Positions 42,234 to 49,850 of a DNA stretch of 64,000 bases are shown here, in pieces. The stretch spans positions 186,001 through 250,000 of the forward strand of contig NZ_JOAN01000004.1 in NCBI RefSeq assembly GCF_000718555.1, written 5' to 3'. The stretch comes from Micromonospora chokoriensis. GTDB taxonomy: Bacteria; Actinomycetota; Actinomycetes; Mycobacteriales; Micromonosporaceae. A model generated the notes under the pieces. It was not told the origin of the DNA and ran no database searches. It saw nothing but the letters and a program-made list of their open reading frames with translations. Numbering within the stretch: position 1 is the first letter of the stretch; every line of letters begins with the position of its first letter. The position numbers and the translations under genes are program-made.

Positions 42234-43688
42234 TCAACCGCGTGGTAGCCGCACCTCTGCGACCGTACCGCCGCCGGTCCTCGGACGTAGGGATACCCAT
42301 CCATTCTGCTGTTCAACGATCCGGCGGACGAGATAGAGGCCGAGCCCGGCTCCCGGGTAGCCGCGACGGTCGCCGGACTCGCCCTGCCAGAACCGGTCGA
42401 AGGCCCGTTCCACGTGCTCGGGTCGGATGCCGATCCCCCGGTCACTGACCCGGAACGCCACCAGTTGACCGTCGCCTGAGGCAGTGATCTCGATCGGCGA
42501 ATCCGGTGCCGAGTACTTACCGGCGTTGGTCGTCAACTCGGTGAGCACGGTGGACAGGCTGGGCCGGTGGCCGAGCGCCTTGGGCAGATCGCTGGGGAGG
42601 CGGAGCGCCAGCCGGCGGCGCAACTCCGACGGCAGGTCCACGACGGCGGAGCGCAGCGCCTCCCCGAGGTCGAACGGGGTGGGCGGGTCGTCGCCCGGCC
42701 CCACCTCGGCCGCGGAGCTGAGGAGACGGTCGACCAACCGGGCCAACTCGTTGGCGCGTTGCCCGATCACCCGGGCCGCCTGTCGTCGGTCCACGTCGGT
42801 CAGCGACTCCCAGTGGTCGGTGAGGGTGTCCGCGTACCCCTTGATGACGGTGACCGGGGTGCGCAGCTCGTGGCTGGTCACCGCGACGAACAGCTCTCGG
42901 TCGTGGTCGCGACGCTGCTGGTCGGTGATGTCGCGGAAGGTGACCACCCGCAACGTGCCCGGACCGGGCAGCTCGCCGGAGGTGATCCGCAGCCAGCGGC
43001 CGTCCGGCATCCGGTGGTCCCGGACCTGCCCGGAGGGCGGCAGTGGGAACGGCAACGGGCGACTCAGCGCCTGCTCGACCGTCCGGCCGGTGACCTGGGC
43101 TGCGGCTGGGTTCCAGAGCCGGACGTGCCCGTCGCGGTCGACGACGGCCAGCCCGTCGGCGAGGGCCGCCACCACCGGGCCGTCGCCGTGCACCGGTAGG
43201 CCACCCTGGTCGCCGTACATGTGCCCGACGCAGGACGCCAGGTAGGCGATCACCCCCTGCTGTTCGGCATCCGGCTCGTCATCCCCCGGATAGAGCGCGT
43301 GCAGGCTGCCGACGGTGTGGCCGCCGATCTCGGCCCGGGAGACCGCCATCCGGCGCAGGCCGCTGCCGGCCAGCTCGCCGGCGAGCTTGCCGCTGAGGTC
43401 GCCCACCCGCACCGGGCGCACCCGGGGCCCGGAGAGCAGGCAGACGGTGTCCGGGTCATCGATCGCCAGTGGTCGACCGAGGGCCCACTCCGCCGCACCG
43501 GTCGCGGCGATCACGCGACCACCGGTCGGACCGAACTCGACGAACGCCATTCCGGTCGCGCCGAGTGCCGGTTGAGCCACCCGGAGCAGCTGGGTGAGGA
43601 CCGGCAGACCCGCGTCGCCAGAGTTGATCATCTCGATCACGACGGTGTGGCCGGCGATGAGAGCGGGGAAATCGATACGCTCCGGCAT
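42234..43688 (-). CDS. Sensor histidine kinase with GAF-like and PAS domains, no transmembrane segment
   Basis: A 484-residue cytoplasmic two-component kinase. Residues 1-160 resemble a GAF-type sensor. A PAS domain follows (AALADGLAVVDRDGHVRLWNPAAAQVTGRT ... VVTFRDITDQQRRD), then a dimerisation helix with HELRTPVTVIKGYADTL, the N-box LTTNAGKYSA, DRGIGI and GAGLGLYLVRRIV. No response regulator is adjacent, so it is an orphan kinase. The next gene is another HATPase. Confidence 0.92.
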   Translation of the reverse strand: MPERIDFPALIAGHTVVIEMINSGDAGLPVLTQLLRVAQPALGATGMAFVEFGPTGGRVIAATGAAEWALGRPLAIDDPDTVCLLSGPRVRPVRVGDLSGKLAGELAGSGLRRMAVSRAEIGGHTVGSLHALYPGDDEPDAEQQGVIAYLASCVGHMYGDQGGLPVHGDGPVVAALADGLAVVDRDGHVRLWNPAAAQVTGRTVEQALSRPLPFPLPPSGQVRDHRMPDGRWLRITSGELPGPGTLRVVTFRDITDQQRRDHDRELFVAVTSHELRTPVTVIKGYADTLTDHWESLTDVDRRQAARVIGQRANELARLVDRLLSSAAEVGPGDDPPTPFDLGEALRSAVVDLPSELRRRLALRLPSDLPKALGHRPSLSTVLTELTTNAGKYSAPDSPIEITASGDGQLVAFRVSDRGIGIRPEHVERAFDRFWQGESGDRRGYPGAGLGLYLVRRIVEQQNGWVSLRPRTGGGTVAEVRLPRG

Positions 43689-43743
43689 GTGCCGAGTCTG
43701 CCCCGCCGACCCCGTTTTGGGCACCCCTGGCCGGTCGATGCGG

Positions 43744-44532
43744 TCAGCGCTCCAGCCGGGCGAGGGCGTACGCCGGCCGATCGGTGATGATCCCGTCCAC
43801 CCCGGCGGCCAGCACCAGCTCCAGGTCGATCGGCTCGTTGACCGTCCAGACGTACACCTGGTTGCCGGCCGCGCGCAGTGCGGGCAGCAGCTGCGGGCGG
43901 GCCCGGACCAGGCCGATGCCCGGCCCGGCGATCCGGGTGCCGAACGGCAGCCGACCCAACCGCAGCCAGCGCGGCAACACCTCCAGCAACAGCACGGTGG
44001 GCAGCGTCGGGGCCAGCTCGCGCACCCGCCGGACGGCCAGCGGCGAGAACGACATGACGGTGACCTGCACCGGGTCGTCCGGGGCGGGATCGGCCAGCCC
44101 GTATCGGCGCAGCAGGCCGACCAGTCGCCGTTCCACGTTCGAGCCGTAGCGGGAGGGGTGCTTCGTCTCGATCAGCAGCCGGACCGGCCGGCCGGCGGCG
44201 AGCACCGCGTCCAACAGCCGGGCCAGGGTCAGCAACCGGGTGTGCGACTCATCCGGCGGCAGGTCGCCGTTCGACGCGCTGCCCGGGTGCCACGAGCCGA
44301 AGTCCAGGGCATCCAACTCGGCGAGCGTACGCGCGCTGACCAGACCGCGGCCGTTGCTGGTCCGGTCGAGTCGTCGGTCGTGCACGCAGACCAGGTGCCC
44401 GTCCCGGGTCAGCCGGACGTCGCACTCCAGGCCGTCGGCGCCCTCGTCGAGAGCGCGCAGGTACGCGGCGAGGGTGTGCTCGGGTAGGTCGAACGAGGCG
44501 CCGCGGTGCGCGAAGACCAGAGGCCCGCCCAT
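43744..44532 (-). CDS. Glycerophosphodiester phosphodiesterase
   Basis: A 262-residue TIM-barrel enzyme that splits glycerophosphodiesters to glycerol 3-phosphate and an alcohol. Catalytic blocks are FAHRGASFDLPEHT (first His), DGLECDVRLTRDGHLVCVHDRRLDRT (Glu, Asp, second His) and LIETKHPSRYG. The end GVDGIITDRP is typical of UgpQ-like members. No signal peptide is present, so it acts in the cytoplasm. It starts 10 bp after the rhodanese gene stop. Confidence 0.93.
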   Translation of the reverse strand: MGGPLVFAHRGASFDLPEHTLAAYLRALDEGADGLECDVRLTRDGHLVCVHDRRLDRTSNGRGLVSARTLAELDALDFGSWHPGSASNGDLPPDESHTRLLTLARLLDAVLAAGRPVRLLIETKHPSRYGSNVERRLVGLLRRYGLADPAPDDPVQVTVMSFSPLAVRRVRELAPTLPTVLLLEVLPRWLRLGRLPFGTRIAGPGIGLVRARPQLLPALRAAGNQVYVWTVNEPIDLELVLAAGVDGIITDRPAYALARLER

Positions 44533-44542
44533 TTCGCCGGCC

Positions 44543-44878
44543 TCAGATGACCTGGCCGGGCTGCCCGTTCGCGTCGACCACCGGTCGGCCGACCGCAGCC
44601 CACTGACGCATCCCGCCGTCGGCGTTGCGCACCTGCTCCCAACCGTTGTTGATCAGGTAGGCGACGACCTGGGCGGAGCGACCGCCGGAACGGCAGACGA
44701 CCGCCACCTCCCGGTCGGTGGGCACCTCGGCCAGGCGGGCCGGCAGCTCCATCATCGGCAGGTGATGGGCGGTGGGCGCGTGGCCGGCCGCCCACTCGTC
44801 GTCCTCCCGCACGTCCAGCAGGTAGGTCTCGTCGGCGATCTCGGTCACGGGCACGGTGGGAACCTGGGGTCCGAACAC
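44543..44878 (-). CDS. Rhodanese-like domain protein
   Basis: A 111-residue single rhodanese domain. The active-site loop is VCRSGGRSAQV with the persulfide-forming Cys, and YLLDVREDDEWAAGHAPTAHHLPM is the canonical N-terminal block. It may carry sulfur for thiolation pathways such as Moco, but it is far from moaD. The GTG at 44878 follows a tagtgt -10 by 8 nt; a TTG at 44890 would overlap that -10 and is rejected. Confidence 0.9.
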   Translation of the reverse strand: MFGPQVPTVPVTEIADETYLLDVREDDEWAAGHAPTAHHLPMMELPARLAEVPTDREVAVVCRSGGRSAQVVAYLINNGWEQVRNADGGMRQWAAVGRPVVDANGQPGQVI

Positions 44879-44886
44879 AGGAAGCA

Positions 44887-44892
44887 ACACTA
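44887..44892 (-). promoter_or_regulatory. -10 tagtgt of the rhodanese gene
   Basis: It lies 8 nt before GTG 44878 on the minus strand and may drive the rhodanese-GDPD transcript. Confidence 0.45.
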
Positions 44893-44936
44893 GATCCTCG
44901 TGGCCCGGTTCGGCACCGACCGGGCCGTCGGCACTG

Positions 44937-45854
44937 TCACAACCGGGTCACCCAGCGGGGGTTGGCCTGCGCCCAGGCGGGCACCCGTGTGCCGCGAAGC
45001 GCCTCGAAGAGCCCGTTGCCCCCGTTGTCCAGCACCACGTACGAGACCTCGTCGATGGTCTGCGGCGAGGAGGGCACCTGGACGCCGCGCATCCCGTCGG
45101 GCGGCAGCGCGCGCAGCGCGAGGAGCAGGTCCTCCAGGGGTACGCCGTTGGTGTCGACGGTCAACGAGCCGCCGACCGCCCGGAGCACCTGGTCCAGTTT
45201 GACGGGGTTGGTTCGCAGGTCCGCCTTGCCGGCGCTGTCCAGCATCGCCCGGAGCAACTGCTGCTGGTGGTGCTGCCGGTCGTAGTCGCCGCCGGGCAGG
45301 TCGTAGCGCTGGCGTACGTAGTCCAGCGCCTGCGCTCCGTCCATCTGCTGGCAGCCGGTGGGAAAGACGCGTTTGGTGTGGATCGAGCGGACCTCGGTGT
45401 CCACGCACATCTCCACCCCGCCGAGCAGGTCGATGACCTTGCGGAAGCCGGAGAAGTCGATCAGCGCGGCACCGTCGAACCGGATTCCGGTGAGTCGGTT
45501 CAGGGTGGCGGAGAGCAGTTGGGCGCCCGCCTGCCCGCCGCCGCCGTGCTCGTACGCGGCATTGATCTTGTCTTGACCGCCGCCGAAGCCGTTTGCGGGT
45601 GGGATGGCGACCAGCAGGTCACGCGGGATGGAGACCAGGTACGCCTCCCGCTGCCCGGCGGGGACGTGCACGATGAGGATGGTGTCCGAGCGTTGGTCCG
45701 GCCCGCTGTCGCCGGGGCGCCGGTCGGAGCCGACCAAGAGATAGTTGAGCGGCCCGTCCAGGTCGGTGCGGGCGGTTCGGGCGTCGGGGTCGAGCAGTTG
45801 CTCCTTGGTCACCGTACGGTCGTACCGGTGGCTGAGTATCTTGAGCCCGGCCAT
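44937..45854 (-). CDS. LytR-CpsA-Psr (LCP) family protein 1, N-terminal anchor out of frame with any start
   Basis: LCP enzymes transfer undecaprenyl-linked glycopolymers to peptidoglycan outside the membrane. The catalytic core has LNYLLVGSDRRPGD, RSDTILIVHV, LVSIPRDLLVAIP and DYVRQRYDLPGGDYDRQ. ATG 45854 starts inside the transmembrane anchor; the missing part (RPRRARGPRILLGIGLTLVLLAG) is encoded just upstream in the same frame. That frame has no ATG, GTG or TTG before its stop at 46025. A start GTG at 46021 exists but is off by one base. Either a frameshift (real or sequencing error) or a non-standard start is present. Confidence 0.8.
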   Translation of the reverse strand: MAGLKILSHRYDRTVTKEQLLDPDARTARTDLDGPLNYLLVGSDRRPGDSGPDQRSDTILIVHVPAGQREAYLVSIPRDLLVAIPPANGFGGGQDKINAAYEHGGGGQAGAQLLSATLNRLTGIRFDGAALIDFSGFRKVIDLLGGVEMCVDTEVRSIHTKRVFPTGCQQMDGAQALDYVRQRYDLPGGDYDRQHHQQQLLRAMLDSAGKADLRTNPVKLDQVLRAVGGSLTVDTNGVPLEDLLLALRALPPDGMRGVQVPSSPQTIDEVSYVVLDNGGNGLFEALRGTRVPAWAQANPRWVTRL

Positions 45855-46074
45855 GGCGAGCCCGGCCAGCAGGACGAGGGTCAGGCCGATGCCGAGCAGG
45901 ATCCGCGGCCCACGGGCGCGACGTGGCCGGGCGGGCGGGGCCGCTGCGGCCCGGCCCTGCGCGTTCCGTCCCCACCTGGACGTGACCGCCTCCCCGCAGC
46001 CGATACGTGAAACCTGCTCACGTCAGGCTACGGGCGGTGGCGGTGTCGTCGCTGGCTTTCCGCGACTCCCGGCC

Positions 46075-47334
46075 TCACTTGCGGGTGGAGATCACCTCAG
46101 GGTGGGTGAAGACGAACTCGGCGAGCTTGTCCTGCTTGACGGCCTGGAACATCGCCATCGTCTCTTCGCTCAAGCCCTCGGTGTTGTTGCCGTTGGCGTG
46201 GAAGGTGCCGCCGTTGGTCCTCAGCATGGTCAGCTCGTTTGCGGTCACCCCGCGCATGGTGAAGATGAAGTTCTCGATCTTCACGCCGCCGGTGTCCAGC
46301 ACGAACGCCTTACCCGCCGCCTTGATCAGCTGGTTCATCTTGGTCGGGCTGGTCAACATCCCGCCGTCGGTGGCCTTCTTGGCCATCGCCTTGATCAGCT
46401 GCTGCTGGTTGGCCTGCCGGTCGTAGTCGCCGTTCTTCAGGGTCTTGCGCTGCCGGGAGTAGTCGAGCGCGGCCCAACCCTCCATCTGCTGGCAGCCCTT
46501 CTTGTGCACCACCGGGGTCCGGGACTTGCCGGTCTTCTTGGCGTCCGCGTTCCACATCGGCTTGCCGTCGACGTACGACATGTGCAGCGACTGGACCTCC
46601 TGGCTCACGCAGATCCGCACCGTGCCCAGGGTGTCGATGACGTTCTTGAAGCCACCGAAGTTGATGATCGCCGCGCCGTCGAAGCTGATCCCGGTGAGCT
46701 GCTTGATCGTCTTGGCCATCAGCTGGGCGCCACCCTCCCAGCCGCCACCGTTGGCGGCACCGGCCTGGAACGCGGCATTGATCTTGTCGGTGCCACCGGC
46801 GTAGCCGTTCTTCGGGAAGGCCGGGATCCGCGCCTCGGTGTCCCGGGGGATCGAGATCAGGTACGCCTGGTCATGCGTGGCCGGAATGTGCAGGATGATG
46901 ATGCTGTCCGAGCGGACGTCGTCGGCGGCCCAGCGCTCCCGGGCGTCCACGCCGAGCAGCAGCATGTCGATCGGGCCCTCCAGGCTCGCGCCGCCCTCGG
47001 CGTCGGACTTGCCGGCCTCACCCAGCAGGTTGCCCTTGGCGATGCCGCCGGTCGCCTGCCCGATCAGCAGCTTGCTGCCGACGATGGCCACCCCGCTGCT
47101 CAGCATCAGCACGGCACCGAAGACCACGGTCAGCCGAGCCCAGAGCGGGTCCTTACGCTTGGCCCGCTTCTTCGACCCGCCACCACCCGCGCCGCCGCCG
47201 CCACCGCCGCCGGGCGGGCGGGAGCCTGGCCCGCCACCCGAGGGGCGTGCCTGTGCCGGTATGGCCCCGGCGACTCGACCGCTGGACGCGGTTGACCCGG
47301 GGGAAGAAGGGCGACGACTGGCCTGAACCGGCAT
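46075..47334 (-). CDS. LytR-CpsA-Psr (LCP) family protein 2
   Basis: A 419-residue LCP ligase. It has a Gly/Pro/Lys-rich cytoplasmic tail of about 65 residues, one membrane helix (LTVVFGAVLMLSSGVAIVGS) and an extracellular catalytic domain with IDMLLLGVDARE, RSDSIIILHIPA, YLISIPRDTEARIP and ALDYSRQRKTLKNGDYDRQ. It lies between two paralogues on the same strand. The substrate polymer is not known (teichoic-acid-like or capsule). Confidence 0.93.
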   Translation of the reverse strand: MPVQASRRPSSPGSTASSGRVAGAIPAQARPSGGGPGSRPPGGGGGGGAGGGGSKKRAKRKDPLWARLTVVFGAVLMLSSGVAIVGSKLLIGQATGGIAKGNLLGEAGKSDAEGGASLEGPIDMLLLGVDARERWAADDVRSDSIIILHIPATHDQAYLISIPRDTEARIPAFPKNGYAGGTDKINAAFQAGAANGGGWEGGAQLMAKTIKQLTGISFDGAAIINFGGFKNVIDTLGTVRICVSQEVQSLHMSYVDGKPMWNADAKKTGKSRTPVVHKKGCQQMEGWAALDYSRQRKTLKNGDYDRQANQQQLIKAMAKKATDGGMLTSPTKMNQLIKAAGKAFVLDTGGVKIENFIFTMRGVTANELTMLRTNGGTFHANGNNTEGLSEETMAMFQAVKQDKLAEFVFTHPEVISTRK

Positions 47335-47482
47335 GCGTGCTCCAGCTCGTGATCAGGAGGGGGCGGCACCACTGTACGTACATCGATTCGACTTGGCGAG
47401 TTCATCACCGGTCCATCCGGACGGCATTTTCCGCGATTCGGCCTATCGTCGCTATTCGATTGCTCAATCGGTGGGCACGCGG

Positions 47483-48709
47483 TTACCCCCCGTCGTTGCT
47501 CTTCGGCGGGTTGGCCTTGACCCAGTCGGCCATGGTGTCCGCGGACATGGCCCGGTACATCGCGAGCGCCTTCTCCCGGTCCGATACCACCACCGACTCG
47601 CCATTGATCGTGTCGCTGCCCGAGTTCGGGCTGGTCACAAAGGTGAGGTTCTGGCCGCGCAGATTACGGAACTGCAGCGCCATGTCTGTAACCGAGAAAG
47701 CCTGGTCGACGGTTACGGCCGCGGTCACCGACTGGAGGAAGTCGTTGAGCTTCTTCGGGTTCGCCAGCGTGCCGGTGCTGGCCGCCTTATCCATCAGTGC
47801 CCGAAGGAACTCCTGCTGGTGCCGCATCCGGGCGAAGTCCCCGTCCGGGAACTGCTTGCGCTGCCGGATCCAGTCCAGCGCCTCGGCGCCGTCCATGTGG
47901 TTGGTGCCCTTGGTGAACGTCCGGTACGGCTTGTGGATCGACGTGACGGTGCGCTCCACCTTCAGGTCCACCCCGCCGAGGGCGTCGGTGACCTCCTTGA
48001 AACCACCGAAGTCGATCGCCATCACGTGGTCGATCCGAACGTCGGTGAAGCACTCCACGGTGCGTACCGCCAGCGGCAGCCCGCCGAACGCGAACGCCGC
48101 GTTGATCTTCGCGCGTTGGCCGGAGCCGCAGTCTGCGCCGGCGCTCTCCGGGATCGGCACGTAGAGGTCGCGCGGGATGGAGACCAGGTAGGCCTCCTGA
48201 TGGTCGGCCGGGATGTGCATGACGATGATCGTGTCGGCACGCCACTGGCTCTTCGTGTCGACCGGCGCGTCCGGGTCTCGCGAGTCGCTGCCGACCAGCA
48301 GGATGTTCAGCGCGCCATCGACGGTCTTGGCCGGCCGGCCACCGGTGATCTCCGCGAACGGGTCGGTGCGAGCCAGGTCACCGTTGAGGTTGCGGGCGTA
48401 CAGCCAGGCACCGACGCTGCCGAGCAGCGCCAACACCAGCACCGCGACCCCGGCCACGAGGGCGATCCGACCCCAGCGCGGTCGCGGGCCACGCCGCCCC
48501 GACCCACCGACGCCACCCGGGCCGCCAGACCCCGGAGGGCCCGCCGGACCGCCGGGCCGCGGCTGCTCCTCGTCGTGCGACGGGTAGAAGCGTGCCTCGG
48601 TCGGACGGGCACGCCCGGAGGCGCCCCGGTCTGGGCCAGGCACCGACGCGCGCCCGGCGCTGCGATGCAGGTACGGATGCGGGACGCCGGCAGACGAAGT
48701 CGCGGACAT
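47483..48709 (-). CDS. LytR-CpsA-Psr (LCP) family protein 3
   Basis: A 408-residue LCP ligase with a Pro/Gly/Arg-rich cytoplasmic segment of about 78 residues, one helix (GRIALVAGVAVLVLALLGSV) and the core motifs LNILLVGSDSRDP, RADTIIVMHIPA, YLVSIPRDLYVPIP and ALDWIRQRKQFPDGDFARMRHQQ. Each of the three tandem copies keeps the Arg/Asp residues that bind the pyrophosphate-linked polyprenyl donor. It lies just downstream of the UXS gene. Confidence 0.93.
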   Translation of the reverse strand: MSATSSAGVPHPYLHRSAGRASVPGPDRGASGRARPTEARFYPSHDEEQPRPGGPAGPPGSGGPGGVGGSGRRGPRPRWGRIALVAGVAVLVLALLGSVGAWLYARNLNGDLARTDPFAEITGGRPAKTVDGALNILLVGSDSRDPDAPVDTKSQWRADTIIVMHIPADHQEAYLVSIPRDLYVPIPESAGADCGSGQRAKINAAFAFGGLPLAVRTVECFTDVRIDHVMAIDFGGFKEVTDALGGVDLKVERTVTSIHKPYRTFTKGTNHMDGAEALDWIRQRKQFPDGDFARMRHQQEFLRALMDKAASTGTLANPKKLNDFLQSVTAAVTVDQAFSVTDMALQFRNLRGQNLTFVTSPNSGSDTINGESVVVSDREKALAMYRAMSADTMADWVKANPPKSNDGG

Positions 48710-48738
48710 GTAACTCAGGGTACGTAGCGAGAGCCACC

Positions 48739-48754
48739 GTCGCCTTCAGGCGAC
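48739..48754. terminator. Small hairpin after the UXS gene
   Basis: gtcgcct-tc-aggcgac forms a perfect 7-bp stem between the UXS stop and the LCP3 start. Confidence 0.35.
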
Positions 48755-48785
48755 ACTCAGCGGCGGCGGTACGCGAAAGATCCGG

Positions 48786-49763
48786 CTACCCTAGCCGCGC
48801 CCGGAAGTGCTCGATCGTGCGTCGCAGGCCATCTTCGGGCGCGACCGTCGGCTCGTATCCGAGCAGTTCACGAGCGAGAGTGAGATCCGGCCGGCGCATC
48901 TCCGGGTCATCCGAGCTGCGGGTGACATAGGTCACCTTCGAGGTGCTGTCGGAGAGCGACACGATCAACTCGGCGAGTTGCCGCATGGTCAGCTCGTGCT
49001 CGGTGCCGCAGTTGACCGGGCCCGTCTCGGTCGAGTCGAGCAGCAGCAGGATGCCCCGCACCAGGTCCTCGACGAAGCAGATGGACCGGGTCTGGTTGCC
49101 GGTGCCGTGCACGGTGATCGGCTCGCCGCGCAGCGCCTGGGAGATGAAGGTGGGGATGGCGCGGCCGTCGTCCGGGCGCATCCGCGGGCCGTACGTGTTG
49201 AAGATCCGGACGATCGCCGCGTCGAGCCCGCGGTAGCGGTGGTACGCCATCGTCGCGGCCTCGGAGAAGCGCTTCGCCTCGTCGTAGACGCTGCGGACCC
49301 CGATCGGGTTGACGTTGCCCCAGTAGGTCTCCCGCTGCGGGTGCTCCTTCGGGTCCCCGTACGCCTCGGAGGTGGAGGCCATCAGGAACCGGGCGCCGTC
49401 GGCGGCCGCCCGCTCCAGCAGGTGCAGGGTGCCCACCGAGCCGACCCGGAGGATCTCCACCGGCAGTTGGGCGAAGTCGGTGGGGCTGGCCGGGGAGGCC
49501 ATGTGCAGGATCGCGTCGAACCGCTCGGCCAGCGCCGGGTGGTGGGTCGGCAGGCCCTCGGAGATGTCCGCCTCGACGAGGGTGAAGGTTGGCCGATCCA
49601 GAAGGTGGGCGACGTTCTCCTTGGAGCCGGTCACGAAGTTGTCCAGCGCCACCACCGTGCATCCGCGGGTGATCAGGGAATCGACCAGGTGCGACGGGAC
49701 GAAGCCAGCACCGCCGGTGACGAGGACGCGGTGACCGGACCCAAAGCGCTCAGCAACCTTCAT
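48786..49763 (-). CDS. UDP-glucuronate decarboxylase-like NAD-dependent SDR protein
   Basis: A 325-residue extended short-chain dehydrogenase closest to UDP-xylose synthases, which make UDP-xylose from UDP-glucuronate. The catalytic YxxxK is in SVYDEAKRFSEA and the family-specific blocks STSEAYGDPKEHPQRETYWGNVNPIG and RIFNTYGPRMRPDDGRAIP are present. The nucleotide loop is TGGAGFVPSH: the third Gly of the normal GxxGxxG is Pro. A taggct -10 lies 7 nt before the ATG. Together with the LCP genes it points to a cell-wall polysaccharide containing xylose or a related sugar (inference). Confidence 0.88.
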   Translation of the reverse strand: MKVAERFGSGHRVLVTGGAGFVPSHLVDSLITRGCTVVALDNFVTGSKENVAHLLDRPTFTLVEADISEGLPTHHPALAERFDAILHMASPASPTDFAQLPVEILRVGSVGTLHLLERAAADGARFLMASTSEAYGDPKEHPQRETYWGNVNPIGVRSVYDEAKRFSEAATMAYHRYRGLDAAIVRIFNTYGPRMRPDDGRAIPTFISQALRGEPITVHGTGNQTRSICFVEDLVRGILLLLDSTETGPVNCGTEHELTMRQLAELIVSLSDSTSKVTYVTRSSDDPEMRRPDLTLARELLGYEPTVAPEDGLRRTIEHFRARLG

Positions 49764-49770
49764 GCTGCTC

Positions 49771-49776
49771 AGCCTA
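49771..49776 (-). promoter_or_regulatory. -10 taggct of the UXS gene
   Basis: It is followed by 7 nt and ATG 49763 on the minus strand, a leaderless arrangement. Confidence 0.5.
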
Positions 49777-49797
49777 CCGAGCCACGAAATCGCGGAA

Positions 49798-49834
49798 GGG
49801 CCCCCTGTTGACGTCGCGCGTCGACAGGGGGCCC
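49798..49834. terminator. 16-bp stem terminator after actP
   Basis: Arms 49798-49813 and 49819-49834 pair with a single G-T wobble around a 5-nt loop. It follows the actP stop (49851, minus strand) and precedes the UXS promoter. Confidence 0.75.
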
Positions 49835-49850
49835 GCCACCGGAACCGCGA

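Noticed and set aside
44543..44890. TTG start at 44890 for the rhodanese gene
   Set aside because: It overlaps the tagtgt -10; the GTG at 44878 has leaderless spacing.
46003..46017. Second parS-like site (complement ggtttcacgtatcgg)
   Set aside because: Only one half of the palindrome matches; about 11 of 16 bases, which is expected by chance.
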